Assembly (NCBI RefSeq): GCF_900172315.1
Contig: NZ_FWFV01000002.1
Coordinates: 186,001 to 250,000 of the forward strand
Origin: Palleronia marisminoris
Lineage (GTDB): Bacteria > Pseudomonadota > Alphaproteobacteria > Rhodobacterales > Rhodobacteraceae
Reading direction: 5' to 3'
Length of the DNA: 64,000 nucleotides
Shown here: positions 26,058 to 34,990 of the stretch, piece after piece
Position numbering within the stretch: the first letter of the stretch is position 1
Layout of the letters: each line of letters opens with the position of its first letter
Translations under genes and position numbers: made by a program
The notes under the pieces: model-generated
Databases searched by the model: none
What the model saw: only the letters and a program-made list of their open reading frames with translations
Told to the model about the DNA's origin: nothing

Positions 26058-26747
26058 CTACCTTTGGCGCAGCTTCGCCATGACGCGGCCCCACCCGCCG
26101 GGCGAGACCACGAAGGACAGCAGGAAGCCCGCGACGAAACCCGACAGGTCGGCGACCCAGGCGGTCGAGCCGCCGAAGAACAGGCCGAAGACCAGCTGGA
26201 TCCCCAGGAGGAACGCGATCAGCGTGAAGGCGCGGATGCGCTGTTCGCCCAGTGCGCCCAGGCCCGTCCACATCAGGAACGTGTAGCACCCGATCAGGCC
26301 GTAGACCGCCGGGTAGCCGCCGACGAGAGCCGTCTCGACCCTCGGCACGAGGCCATAGATCAGTGCGCCGGCGATGGAAGACACAGCCCAGACCGCCAGC
26401 ACCGCCCAGGCGGCGAAGCTTTCGGCGACGAGCTTGCCCATCGCCAGAAGGAACACCACGACGAAGAGCATGTGGGTGAAACCCAGATGCACAAAGGAAT
26501 AGCTGACCAGCCGCAGCAGCTGGCGCGGCGGGAACTGCCCGACCTCGACCATCCGGTCCCAAAGCTGCGGCGAAAAGGCGAACCCGTTCAGCGCCTCGAT
26601 CCTGAGGCCGACGCCGCGCGCGCCGCCGACGACGCCGATGGTTCCGGCCTGGAACAGCAGCTCGATCGCGAAGATCGCGACGGCCAGCGCCACGACCACC
26701 GGGGGCAGCGCGTTGAAGGGGTTGGAGTTGTGGTCGGATAGGGACAT
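26058..26747 (-). CDS. Rhomboid-family membrane protein lacking catalytic residues
   Basis: Rhomboid-fold protein of 229 aa with about six or seven membrane helices. The overall pattern is recognisable (FVHLGFTHMLFVV in helix 2, GGYPAVYGLIG in helix 4, WVADLSGFVAGFLL in helix 6), but the active-site positions are altered. The oxyanion Asn after the second His is Val96, the GxSG serine is Tyr145 with Pro146 for Gly, and the helix-6 His is Asp200. It should therefore be a pseudoprotease, perhaps a chaperone-like or trafficking factor. Start 26747 has AGGAAG 7 bases upstream. Confidence 0.82.
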   Translation of the reverse strand: MSLSDHNSNPFNALPPVVVALAVAIFAIELLFQAGTIGVVGGARGVGLRIEALNGFAFSPQLWDRMVEVGQFPPRQLLRLVSYSFVHLGFTHMLFVVVFLLAMGKLVAESFAAWAVLAVWAVSSIAGALIYGLVPRVETALVGGYPAVYGLIGCYTFLMWTGLGALGEQRIRAFTLIAFLLGIQLVFGLFFGGSTAWVADLSGFVAGFLLSFVVSPGGWGRVMAKLRQR

Positions 26748-26823
26748 CGGGCAGCTTCCTTGACGGGGTCCGGCCCCCTCGGTAAGCCGTCCCGGTCCAA
26801 TGGAAAAGCCCCGGATCCCACAC

Positions 26824-27843
26824 ATGGCCGAGACCAGCTTCACCCCCCGCGTCCTGTCCGGCATCCAGCCCTCGGGCGGCCTGACGCTGGGCAACTACCT
26901 CGGCGCCATCAAGCGCTTCGTGGAAACGCAGGACGCCGGCGGGCACCAGACGCTGTATTGCATCGTCGATCTGCACGCGATGACCGTGTGGCAGGACCCT
27001 GCCGCGCTGACCCGTAACACGCGCGAACTGGCCGCGGGCTACCTGGCAAGCGGCATCGACCCCGAGAAATCCATCCTGTTCAACCAGAGCCAGGTGCCCG
27101 AGCACACACAATTGGCGTGGATCTTCAACACCGTGGCCCGCATGGGCTGGATGGGCCGGATGACCCAGTGGAAGGACAAGGCCGGCAAGAACGCCGAGGC
27201 CGCGTCGCTGGGGCTGTTCGCCTATCCCGCGCTGATGGCGGCGGACATGATGATCTACCACGCGACGCACGTGCCCGTGGGCGAGGACCAGAAGCAGCAT
27301 GTCGAGCTGACGCGGGACATCGCGACCAAGTTCAACCACGACTACGACACGGCGTTCTTCCCCCTGATCGAGCCGGTGATCGAAGGCCCCGCCACCCGCG
27401 TCATGTCCCTGCGGGACGGGTCGAAGAAGATGTCGAAGTCGGACCCCTCGGATGCCAGCCGGATCAACATGACCGACGACGCCGACACGATCTCGAAGAA
27501 AATCCGCAAGGCGCGGACCGATGCCGAGCCCCTGCCCGAGACCTACGAGGGGTTGAAGGACCGGCCCGAGGCGCGGAACCTCGTCAACATCTACGCGGGT
27601 CTCGCCGAGTGCAGCGTGGCCGACGTGATGGCGAAACATGCCGGGGAGGGCTTCGGGGAGTTCAAGCCCGCACTTGCCGACCTGGCGGTCGAGAAGCTCG
27701 CGCCAATCTCGACCGAGATGGCCCGCCTGATGGAGGACCCCGCCGAGATCGACCGCATCCTGGCCCGCGGGGCCGAGCGTGCCCGCGAGATCGCGGCGCC
27801 GATCCTGGCCGAGACCTACCGGATTGTCGGCCTCGTCCGGTGA
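26824..27843 (+). CDS. trpS: Tryptophanyl-tRNA synthetase
   Basis: Class I aminoacyl-tRNA synthetase of 339 aa that charges tRNA-Trp. The HIGH-like signature is [13 protein letters not shown] near the N-terminus and the KMSKS loop is present as [14 protein letters not shown] 26824 ([18 protein letters not shown]) matches the family N-terminus; an earlier ATG at 26800 adds eight residues with no clear ribosome site. Confidence 0.95.
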   Translation: MAETSFTPRVLSGIQPSGGLTLGNYLGAIKRFVETQDAGGHQTLYCIVDLHAMTVWQDPAALTRNTRELAAGYLASGIDPEKSILFNQSQVPEHTQLAWIFNTVARMGWMGRMTQWKDKAGKNAEAASLGLFAYPALMAADMMIYHATHVPVGEDQKQHVELTRDIATKFNHDYDTAFFPLIEPVIEGPATRVMSLRDGSKKMSKSDPSDASRINMTDDADTISKKIRKARTDAEPLPETYEGLKDRPEARNLVNIYAGLAECSVADVMAKHAGEGFGEFKPALADLAVEKLAPISTEMARLMEDPAEIDRILARGAERAREIAAPILAETYRIVGLVR

Positions 27844-27849
27844 CGCGGA

Positions 27850-27872
27850 GGGCGCACGCAGGTTGTGCGCCC
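27850..27872 (+). terminator. Stem-loop after trpS
   Basis: Perfect 8-bp stem GGGCGCAC / GTGCGCCC with a 7-base loop, starting seven bases past the trpS stop. No T-run follows, so termination would be weak or factor-assisted. Confidence 0.4.
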
Positions 27873-27933
27873 GTGCGACTGCCGTGGGAACGGGCTTGCT
27901 CCTAAATACACAGGGCCAGCACAGGAGGCCCTC

Positions 27934-28407
27934 ATGAGCATCGACCCCGGCACACGTATCGGTCACGTCCACCTCAAGGTCGCGGATATCGACCGCGCGC
28001 TCGGCTTCTGGCGGGACGTCTTGGGGTTCGAGGTGACGCAGCGCTACGGGGATCAGGCGGTGTTCCTGTCTGCCGGCGGCTATCACCACCATATCGGTCT
28101 GAACACCTGGGGCAGCGCCGGGGGAACCCCTCCGCCGCCGGGCCATACCGGGCTGTTCCATGCCGCGATCCTCTACCCTACCCGCGCCGCGCTTGCCGAT
28201 GCGCTCCACCGCCTGCGCGACGCGCGCTGGCCCCTGACCGGCGCCTCGGATCACGGGGTGAGCGAGGCGCTCTATCTGGACGATCCCGATGGTAACGGCG
28301 TCGAACTCTATTGGGACCGCGCGCAAGCCGACTGGCCACGGGACGAGGCGGGCCGGATCGCGATGGTGACGCGGCCGCTCGATCTGCAGGACCTGCTGTC
28401 GACCTGA
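27934..28407 (+). CDS. VOC-family (glyoxalase/ring-cleavage dioxygenase fold) protein
   Basis: Protein of 157 aa with one vicinal-oxygen-chelate domain pair. Likely metal ligands are His in IGHVHLKV, His in GLFHAAIL and Glu in NGVELYWD, the pattern of CatE-like extradiol dioxygenase relatives. AGGAGG precedes ATG 27934. Stand-alone VOC proteins of this kind have varied functions (isomerase, lyase, resistance, dioxygenase), so no substrate is assigned. Confidence 0.82.
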   Translation: MSIDPGTRIGHVHLKVADIDRALGFWRDVLGFEVTQRYGDQAVFLSAGGYHHHIGLNTWGSAGGTPPPPGHTGLFHAAILYPTRAALADALHRLRDARWPLTGASDHGVSEALYLDDPDGNGVELYWDRAQADWPRDEAGRIAMVTRPLDLQDLLST

Positions 28408-28480
28408 CGCCTCCATCTGGACGCCCCCCGGCCAATCGCGCTACCCCTGCGCGGCACGGACGAGACGAGGGAGCGCGGGA

Positions 28481-29389
28481 ATGGCGATCGGCACGGAGAT
28501 CAGGACCTGGTTCGAGGGGCAGTGGCACGAGGGCGACCCCGCCATCATCCGCGCCGCCGATCACGGGGCGTGGCTCGGCTCGTCGGTCTTCGACGGCGCC
28601 CGCTATGCTCGGGGCGTGGCACCTGACCTGCTGGCCCATTGCGAGCGGGTGAACCGGTCGGCCAAGGCGCTGATGATGACGCCGACGGTGGAGGCCACGG
28701 ACATGGTCGAGATCGTGCGCGAGGGGCTGGCGCTGTATCCGGCTGACGCGGCGCTTTACATCCGGCCGATGTACTGGGCGATCGACGCCGCGCCGGGCGC
28801 GATCGCTCCGGGCGAGACCACCGGCTTCGCGATCTGCCTCGAGTCCATCCCGCTCGCTTCGGAGGACGCGACGACGACGCTGACGACCACGCGCTTCCGC
28901 CGCCCGGTGCTGGAAAGCGCGGTGGTCAACGCCAAGGCAGGCTGCCTCTACCCCAACAACGCGCGCATGCTTCGCGAGGCGCAGGCCAAGGGGTTCGGCA
29001 ATGCGCTGGCCGCCGATGCGCTTGGCAACGTGGCGGAAACCGCGACGGCCAACGTGTTCCTCGCCAAGGACGGCGTGGTCTTCACCCCCATCCCGAACGG
29101 CACCTTCCTGGCCGGCATCACGCGCGCACGCCATATCGACCTGCTGCGCCGCGACGGGGTCGAAGTTGTGGAAACCGTCGTCACCTTCGACGATGTCCGC
29201 GCCGCCGACGAGGTCTTCCTGACCGGCAACATGTCCAAGATCACCCCCGTCACCGCGTTCGACGACACGACCTACGCGGTCGGCCCCATCGCGAAGCGGG
29301 CCCGGCAGCTCTACTGGGACTGGGCGCTGTCCGAGACGGACGTGGACACGGGCCGGCCCCTCGGACAAGATCGCCTCGGAGGGTCATGA
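28481..29389 (+). CDS. ilvE: Branched-chain amino acid aminotransferase (fold IV, PLP)
   Basis: PLP fold-type IV aminotransferase of 302 aa. The catalytic Lys lies in ESAVVNAKAGCLYPNN, and the phosphate-binding end of the fold has AETATANVFL and FLTGNMSKITPV. The substrate loop LYIRPMYWA and the short length fit IlvE-type enzymes that interconvert Leu/Ile/Val and their 2-oxo acids, though D-amino acid or 4-amino-4-deoxychorismate relatives share these motifs. It overlaps the next gene's start by four bases. Confidence 0.8.
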   Translation: MAIGTEIRTWFEGQWHEGDPAIIRAADHGAWLGSSVFDGARYARGVAPDLLAHCERVNRSAKALMMTPTVEATDMVEIVREGLALYPADAALYIRPMYWAIDAAPGAIAPGETTGFAICLESIPLASEDATTTLTTTRFRRPVLESAVVNAKAGCLYPNNARMLREAQAKGFGNALAADALGNVAETATANVFLAKDGVVFTPIPNGTFLAGITRARHIDLLRRDGVEVVETVVTFDDVRAADEVFLTGNMSKITPVTAFDDTTYAVGPIAKRARQLYWDWALSETDVDTGRPLGQDRLGGS

Positions 29390-29841
29390 TGCGCAAGTTC
29401 CTCGTCATCCTGGACGACAGCCGCGAATGCCTGAATGCCATGCGCTACGCCGCGATGCGGGCGGCCAAGACGGGCGGCGGCGTCACGATCCTGTCGATCA
29501 TCCCGCCCGACGAGTTCCAGCACTGGCTGGGCGTCGGCAACCTGATGCGCGAGGAAGCCCGCGAGCGGATCGAGGCCCATTACGAGGTCTTCGCCAAGTG
29601 GATGCGCGACCGGCAGAACGTCTTCCCCGAGCTTGTGGTGCGCGAGGGTGAGGCCGTCGCACAGATCCTCGCCCAGGTGCGCGAGGATGAGGCGATCGGT
29701 GTCCTCGTCCTCGGGGCCAGCGTCGAAAACGGGCCCGGCCCCCTCGTGACGCAGCTGTCGCGCGGGGCGGGCGGGCTGCCGGTGCCGCTGACCATCGTGC
29801 CGGGCAGCCTCAGCAAGGATCAGCTCGAGGCCATCACGTGA
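29386..29841 (+). CDS. Universal stress protein family
   Basis: UspA-fold protein of 151 aa, beginning RKFLVILDDSRECLNAMRYAA and with the C-terminal nucleotide-type loop VLGASVENGPGPLV. It is a cytoplasmic stress-associated protein of unknown biochemical role. Start ATG 29386 overlaps the aminotransferase stop; its own stop overlaps the next gene, so the three are one transcription unit. Confidence 0.85.
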   Translation: MMRKFLVILDDSRECLNAMRYAAMRAAKTGGGVTILSIIPPDEFQHWLGVGNLMREEARERIEAHYEVFAKWMRDRQNVFPELVVREGEAVAQILAQVREDEAIGVLVLGASVENGPGPLVTQLSRGAGGLPVPLTIVPGSLSKDQLEAIT

Positions 29842-30557
29842 CATCTGCGCCCGTGTCGGCCGCTCCGCCGCAACGCGTCGCATGGATCGACCGGGCGCGC
29901 GGCACAGCTCTGGTGGCGATGGTCGTCTACCACGCCAGCTTCGACCTGTCGCTGTTCGGCATCGTGGAGTGGCGGGTGTCGTCGGCCCCCCACTGGCGCG
30001 GCTTCGCCATCCTGATCGCCGCCAGCTTCATCGCCCTGTCGGGCCTGTCGCTCGCATTGTCCGCTTCGGGCGGCATCCGCTGGCGGGCCTTCGGGCGACG
30101 GCTGGCTCTTCTGGCGGCGGCGGCGGTGGCCGTCACGGTGGGGACGTGGGTCGGCATGGGGACGCCGGTGACGTTCGGCATCCTGCACGCGATCGCGGTG
30201 TTCTCGGTGCTGGCCCTGCCTTTCCTGCGGGCGCCGGCATGGGTGCCGGCGGTGCTGGCGGTCGTCGTGTTCCTCGTGCCGTTCGCGGTGCAGTCCGAGG
30301 CGTTCTCGGGGCCCCTGCTCTACCCGTTGGGGCTGGACCCGACGCCGATCCCGTCCTTCGACTACGAGCCGATCTTCCCGTGGTTCGCGGCGATGCTGGC
30401 CGGCGTCGCCGCGGCGCCGTTCGTGCCCACGCCGCGCTCGCCCGTGGCGCCCGACCTGCTGGCGCTGATGGGGCGGCACAGCCTTGCGATCTACCTGCTG
30501 CACCAGCCGATCCTGTTCGGTTTGCTCATGGCGGCGCGGCAGGTCGGGCTAGTTTAG
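29838..30557 (+). CDS. DUF1624 / HGSNAT-like membrane acyltransferase-family protein
   Basis: Membrane protein of 239 aa with about seven hydrophobic helices. The start (RVAWIDRARGTALVAMVVYH) and the end (LLALMGRHSLAIYLLHQPILFG) match DUF1624 proteins related to heparan-alpha-glucosaminide N-acetyltransferase. A GTG start at 29838 overlaps the usp stop. The family's function in bacteria is unproven; transfer of acyl groups across the membrane is the usual suggestion. Confidence 0.8.
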   Translation: MTSAPVSAAPPQRVAWIDRARGTALVAMVVYHASFDLSLFGIVEWRVSSAPHWRGFAILIAASFIALSGLSLALSASGGIRWRAFGRRLALLAAAAVAVTVGTWVGMGTPVTFGILHAIAVFSVLALPFLRAPAWVPAVLAVVVFLVPFAVQSEAFSGPLLYPLGLDPTPIPSFDYEPIFPWFAAMLAGVAAAPFVPTPRSPVAPDLLALMGRHSLAIYLLHQPILFGLLMAARQVGLV

Positions 30558-30630
30558 AATCGTTCCAAGTCCTTGACCCCGCGGCGACGATCCCGCATAT
30601 AGGGTGCAAGCCCCCGAAGGAGTGCGCCCC

Positions 30631-31191
30631 ATGTTCATCCAGACCGAATCCACGCCGAACCCCGCGACGCTGAAGTTCCTGCCGGGGCAAACGGTGCTCG
30701 AGACCGGGACCGCCGACTTTCCGACGCGCGAGGCGGCCGGAAACTCGCCCCTCGCCAGCCGCATCTTCGACATCGAGGGCACCAGCGGCGTGTTCTTCGG
30801 CAATGACTTCGTGACCGTCACCAAGACCGACGCGACCGAGTGGGATCACGTGAAGCCCGCGATCCTCGGCGCGATCATGGAGCATTTCCAGTCCGGCCAG
30901 CCGGTTATGTCGGGCGAGTCCGACCACGCCTCGGGCCATGCCGAGCACACCGGCCCCGATCAGGAGATCGTCGTCCAGATCAAGGAACTGCTCGACACCC
31001 GCGTCCGTCCGGCCGTAGCGCAGGACGGTGGCGACATCACGTTCCACGGCTTCGACCGGGGTGTGGTTTATCTGCACATGCAGGGTGCCTGCGCCGGGTG
31101 CCCCTCGTCCACGCTGACGCTGAAGATGGGGATCGAGAACCTGCTGCGGCACTACATTCCCGAGGTGGTCGAGGTGCGCCCGGTTGCCTGA
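30631..31191 (+). CDS. Nfu-type iron-sulfur cluster scaffold/carrier
   Basis: Protein of 186 aa with an Nfu N-terminal domain (FIQTESTPNPATLKFLPGQ, residues 1-~90) and a C-terminal NifU domain whose CxxC motif reads GACAGCPSSTLTLKMGIE. Such proteins deliver 4Fe-4S clusters to target enzymes such as aconitase or lipoate synthase. GAAGGAG precedes ATG 30631. It overlaps the tsaB start by eight bases. Confidence 0.92.
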   Translation: MFIQTESTPNPATLKFLPGQTVLETGTADFPTREAAGNSPLASRIFDIEGTSGVFFGNDFVTVTKTDATEWDHVKPAILGAIMEHFQSGQPVMSGESDHASGHAEHTGPDQEIVVQIKELLDTRVRPAVAQDGGDITFHGFDRGVVYLHMQGACAGCPSSTLTLKMGIENLLRHYIPEVVEVRPVA

Positions 31192-31771
31192 CCGGACGAT
31201 CCTTGCCTTCGACACATCGGCCGCGCATTGCGCGGCCGCTTTGCTGTCTGGGGGGCAGATCGTGGCCGAGGCGTTCGAGGAGATGCCCCGTGGGCAGGCC
31301 GAGCGGCTGATGCCCATGGTGGCCGTGTTGCTGGACCGGGCGGGCGTGGCGCTCGCGGATCTGGACGCGATCGGAGTCGGGATCGGGCCGGGCAACTTCA
31401 CCGGGATCCGCGTGGCGGTGTCGGCTGCGCGCGGGCTGGCGCTGGGGGCCGGGGTGCCGGCCGTCGGCGTCTCGGGCTTCGATCTTCTGGCCGAAGGGGT
31501 CGACGGCCGGGCGTTGGCGCATATCGCGGCGCCCCGCGGGGCGTTCTACCTGCAATGGGTCGAGGATGGCGCGCCGCAGGGCGCGCCGTGGTTGGCCGAA
31601 GAGCCGCACGAGTCGGCTGGCGGCGACATCGACTGGTCCACGGCCGCCGCCCGGATCGCGCGACTGGCCGCCGCTCGGCTGAACGGCGGCGGGGCCATCG
31701 CCCGCCCCGCTCCGCTTTACATACGCGACGCGGACGCCGCCCCGGCGCGGCCGGTTCCCCCCGTCAGATGA
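31184..31771 (+). CDS. tsaB: tRNA threonylcarbamoyladenosine biosynthesis protein TsaB
   Basis: ASKHA-fold partner of TsaD and TsaE in making t6A37 on ANN-decoding tRNAs; 195 aa. Signatures: RTILAFDTSAAHCAAALL at the N-terminus and GVGIGPGNFTGIRVAVSAARGLALG. A TTG start at 31184, overlapping the nfu-type gene, gives the family N-terminus. The rimI homologue follows with a four-base overlap, the common tsaB-rimI pairing. Confidence 0.9.
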   Translation: MPDRTILAFDTSAAHCAAALLSGGQIVAEAFEEMPRGQAERLMPMVAVLLDRAGVALADLDAIGVGIGPGNFTGIRVAVSAARGLALGAGVPAVGVSGFDLLAEGVDGRALAHIAAPRGAFYLQWVEDGAPQGAPWLAEEPHESAGGDIDWSTAAARIARLAAARLNGGGAIARPAPLYIRDADAAPARPVPPVR

Positions 31772-32175
31772 CGAACGATGCCCTCGCCCGGCTGCATGCC
31801 GCCGCGATGACGCTGCCCCGGCCGTGGGCCGCGCACGAGATCGGCGTGCTGCGCCTCATGCCTGGCGCGATCGAATGCACCCGCGCCGAGGGATTCGCCC
31901 TCGGCCGGATCGCCGCGGACGAGGCAGAGCTTCTGACGATCGCCGTCCTGCCGGATGCCCGGCGCAACGGGATCGGTCGGGCGCTTCTCGCGGCGTATCA
32001 CGAGGCGGCGGCGCGGCTCGGAGCGGTCACGAGCTACCTCGAGGTCGCCGAAACCAACGAGGCGGCCCGCGCACTCTATGCCCTGGATGGCTACGCCGAG
32101 GTCGGGCGGCGCGCCGGGTACTATACAGAGGTCACTCCACACGTTGCCGCCATCGTGATGTCCCGGTCCCTATGA
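31768..32175 (+). CDS. rimI: GNAT N-acetyltransferase, RimI-like
   Basis: GNAT-fold acetyltransferase of 135 aa. The acetyl-CoA pyrophosphate loop appears as VLPDARRNGIGRALLAAYHE, preceded by AELLTIAV and followed by TSYLEVAETNEAARALYALDGY, as in RimI, which acetylates ribosomal protein S18. Position directly after tsaB supports the RimI assignment. Start ATG 31768 overlaps the tsaB stop (ATGA). Confidence 0.85.
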   Translation: MTNDALARLHAAAMTLPRPWAAHEIGVLRLMPGAIECTRAEGFALGRIAADEAELLTIAVLPDARRNGIGRALLAAYHEAAARLGAVTSYLEVAETNEAARALYALDGYAEVGRRAGYYTEVTPHVAAIVMSRSL

Positions 32176-32341
32176 CGCGCCGTCACATGCCCGGAATCTC
32201 GGCGTCTGCTGCATGCAAGTGCGGAATTGACCCGCGACTCCCTTGACCCTCGAACGGGCCTTCGGCCTTATCACTCAATCAACAAGGGGCGCGGTTCCGG
32301 TCGGCGGGGCCGTCCCGAATACCAAAGGGAGTTCCCGACCG

Positions 32342-33337
32342 ATGACCCTCATGCAGAAATTTCTCACGGCCGCTGCCGCCACGGCCCTTTCGGCCGGCGC
32401 CGCGCTGGCGGAGCCTGGCCTCATCATCGACCTTGGCGGCAAGTTCGACAAATCCTTCAACGAAAGCGCCTATACCGGCGCCCAGCGCTGGGTCGAAGAG
32501 ACCGGTGGCGAGTACATGGAGACCGAGCTTGCCTCGGAAGCGCAGCGCGAGCAGACCATGCGCCGCATGGCCGAGCGTGGCGCCAACCCGGTCGTCGTGC
32601 TGGGCTTCGCCAACGCCTCGACGCTCGAGCAGGTGGCCCCCGACTACCCCGACACCGACTTCGTGATCGTGGACGCGGTGGTCGACCAGCCCAACGTGCA
32701 GTCGATCGTGTTCTCCGAGCACGAGGGTTCGTACCTCGTGGGCATGATGGCGGCGATGGCGTCCGAGAGCGGCACCGTCTCGTTCGTGGGCGGCATGGAC
32801 GTGCCGCTGATCCGCAAGTTCGCCTGCGGCTATGCCCAGGGCGCGAAGGCGGTCAGTGACGATATCCAGGTGATCTCGAACATGACGGGCACGACTCCCG
32901 CCGCGTGGAACGACCCGGTGAAGGGTGGCGAACTTGCGCGTTCGCAGATCAGCCAGGGCTCGGACGTGGTGTTCGCGGCTGCTGGCGGCACCGGCGTCGG
33001 CGTGCTTCAGGCCGCCGCCGACGAGGACGCGTTGGCCATCGGCGTGGACAGCAACCAGAACCACCTCCACCCCGGCACCATGCTGACCTCGATGGTCAAG
33101 CGGGTCGACAACGCCGTCTACGACGCCTTCCAGGCCGGTGAGGAAATCCAGCCGGGTGTGCAGGTCAAGGGCCTCGAGGACGAGGGCGTGGCCGTCGCCA
33201 TGGACGAGCACAACGAAGAGCTCGTGACCGACGAGATGCAGCAGCGGGTCGACGAAGCCAGGCAGCAGATCGCCTCGGGAGAGATCCAGGTCCACGACTA
33301 TACCGAGGACGACAGCTGCCCCGCGCTGACGTTCTGA
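32342..33337 (+). CDS. BMP-family nucleoside-type ABC transporter substrate-binding protein
   Basis: Periplasmic binding protein of 331 aa of the Bmp/PnrA/NupA family. A signal peptide (MTLMQKFLTAAAATALSAGA ends near ALA, residue ~22) precedes GLIIDLGGKFDKSFNESAYTGA, the classic BMP nucleoside-site stretch (residues ~26-47). VVFAAAGGTGVGVLQAA and IGVDSNQNHLHPG are also typical. With two permeases, a double ATPase and purine nucleoside phosphorylase downstream, purine nucleosides are the probable ligands. The 166 bases upstream contain TTGACC at 32243 but no convincing -10. Confidence 0.88.
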   Translation: MTLMQKFLTAAAATALSAGAALAEPGLIIDLGGKFDKSFNESAYTGAQRWVEETGGEYMETELASEAQREQTMRRMAERGANPVVVLGFANASTLEQVAPDYPDTDFVIVDAVVDQPNVQSIVFSEHEGSYLVGMMAAMASESGTVSFVGGMDVPLIRKFACGYAQGAKAVSDDIQVISNMTGTTPAAWNDPVKGGELARSQISQGSDVVFAAAGGTGVGVLQAAADEDALAIGVDSNQNHLHPGTMLTSMVKRVDNAVYDAFQAGEEIQPGVQVKGLEDEGVAVAMDEHNEELVTDEMQQRVDEARQQIASGEIQVHDYTEDDSCPALTF

Positions 33338-33354
33338 TCGGTCGATGACAAGGC

Positions 33355-33381
33355 GGGTCCCGTGCCTTCGGCGCGGGGCCC
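33355..33381 (+). terminator. Intercistronic stem-loop after the binding-protein gene
   Basis: A 12-bp stem (two G-T pairs) from GGGTCCCGTGCC to GGCGCGGGGCCC with a TTC loop, 17 bases past the stop. It lies between the binding-protein gene and the ATPase gene, where partial termination or mRNA protection would keep the binding protein in excess. Confidence 0.5.
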
Positions 33382-33403
33382 TATCCATTTCAGAGGAACC
33401 GCC

Positions 33404-34990
33404 ATGAGCGACCCCGCCATCGAGCTTCGCGGCATCTCGAAGTCCTTCGGACCCGTCCATGCCAACAAGGACATCGACCTGCGGGTGATGCCCGGGACGA
33501 TCCACGGCATCATCGGCGAAAACGGCGCGGGGAAATCGACGCTCATGTCGATCCTCTACGGCTTCTACAAGGCCGACCGGGGCGAGATTCACGTCCGCGG
33601 CAACAAGGTCGACATCCCCGACAGCCAGGCCGCGATCCGCGCCGGCATCGGAATGGTGTTTCAGCATTTCAAGCTGGTGCAGAACTTCACGGTGCTGGAA
33701 AATATCGTGCTCGGCGCCGAAGAGGGCGCGCTGCTGAAGACGTCGCTGGGGCGGGCGCGCAAGCTTCTGAAGCAGCTTTCGGACGAATACGAGCTGCATG
33801 TCGACCCCGATGCCCGAATCGAGAACCTGGGCGTCGGGATGCAGCAGCGAGTCGAGATCCTGAAGGCGCTGTACCGTCAGGCCGACATCCTGATCCTCGA
33901 CGAGCCGACCGGCGTGCTGACGCCATCCGAGGCGGACCACCTGTTCCGCATCCTCGAAGGGCTCAAGCGCGAGGGCAAGACGATCATCCTGATCACCCAC
34001 AAGCTGCGCGAGATCATGGAAGTGACGGACACGGTTTCGGTCATGCGGCGCGGCGAGATGACGGCGACGGTCAAGACCGCCGAGACCGACCCCGAGGAAC
34101 TGGCCGAGCTGATGGTCGGCCGCAAGGTCCTGCTGCAGGTGGACAAGGCGCCGGCCAAGACGGGCGAGACAGTCCTCGAGGTTCGAAATCTGCAAGTCGT
34201 GGACGAATCCGGGGTCGAACGGGTCCGCAAGATATCGCTTGAGGTCAAACGCGGAGAGATCCTCGGGATCGCCGGCGTGGCCGGGAACGGCCAGTCCGAG
34301 CTTCTGGAAGTGCTGGGCGGCATGCGTGAAGGCACCGGCGAGGTGTTGCTGAACGGCGCGCCGCTGCCGCTTGCCGGGGCCGGATCGGATGCGCGTACGC
34401 GGCGCCGCGTCGGCGTCGGTCACGTCCCCGAGGACCGCCAGACCGAGGGCCTCATCATGAATTTCTACGCATGGGAGAATGTCGGCTTCGGCTATCACGA
34501 CGATCCGCGCTACAATCGCGGGCCGCTGATGAACAACCACGCCCTGCGCGAGGATGCCGAGGCCAAGATCGCGAAGTTCGACGTGCGGCCGGCGAATTGC
34601 TGGCACACGGCGCGCAACTTCTCGGGCGGGAACCAGCAGAAGATCGTCATCGCCCGCGAGCTGGAGCGCGAGCCGGACCTTCTGCTGGTCGGCCAGCCCA
34701 CCCGCGGCGTAGATATCGGCGCGATCGAGTTCATCCACGAGCAGATCGTCGCCCTGCGTGACCAGGGAAAGGCGATCCTTCTCGTCTCGGTCGAGCTGGA
34801 CGAGATCATGTCGCTGTCGGACCGGATCGCCGTCATGTTCGACGGGCGGATCATGGGCGAGCGGCTGCCCGCGGACACGAACGAGCGCGAGCTTGGCCTC
34901 CTGATGGCCGGCATCACGGATACCGAACACGAGCATTCGCACGACGAGATCGAACAGAACCTGGCGCAGTCCAGCGGAAAGGCCGGCTGA
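33404..34990 (+). CDS. Nucleoside ABC transporter, double ATP-binding protein (NupB/PnrB-like)
   Basis: Fused ATPase of 528 aa with two ABC domains, as in sugar and nucleoside importers. The first has Walker A GENGAGKSTLMSIL and Walker B ILILDEPTGVLTP with the signature degenerated to NLGVGMQQRVEI; the second has GVAGNGQSELLEVLGG in place of a canonical Walker A and a good signature NFSGGNQQKIVIAREL. Such asymmetry is normal for the family. GAGGAA precedes ATG 33404. Its stop overlaps the permease start. Confidence 0.9.
   Translation: MSDPAIELRGISKSFGPVHANKDIDLRVMPGTIHGIIGENGAGKSTLMSILYGFYKADRGEIHVRGNKVDIPDSQAAIRAGIGMVFQHFKLVQNFTVLENIVLGAEEGALLKTSLGRARKLLKQLSDEYELHVDPDARIENLGVGMQQRVEILKALYRQADILILDEPTGVLTPSEADHLFRILEGLKREGKTIILITHKLREIMEVTDTVSVMRRGEMTATVKTAETDPEELAELMVGRKVLLQVDKAPAKTGETVLEVRNLQVVDESGVERVRKISLEVKRGEILGIAGVAGNGQSELLEVLGGMREGTGEVLLNGAPLPLAGAGSDARTRRRVGVGHVPEDRQTEGLIMNFYAWENVGFGYHDDPRYNRGPLMNNHALREDAEAKIAKFDVRPANCWHTARNFSGGNQQKIVIARELEREPDLLLVGQPTRGVDIGAIEFIHEQIVALRDQGKAILLVSVELDEIMSLSDRIAVMFDGRIMGERLPADTNERELGLLMAGITDTEHEHSHDEIEQNLAQSSGKAG

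Noticed and set aside
25390-28416. A 1000-codon minus-strand frame spanning murJ, the rhomboid and trpS
   Set aside because: Runs antisense through clear genes and shows Arg/Ala/Gly-rich low-complexity translation without domains.
32243-32273. Sigma70 promoter for the nucleoside transporter (TTGACC with TTATCA)
   Set aside because: Spacing of 19 bases and a poor -10; not strong enough to list as a feature.
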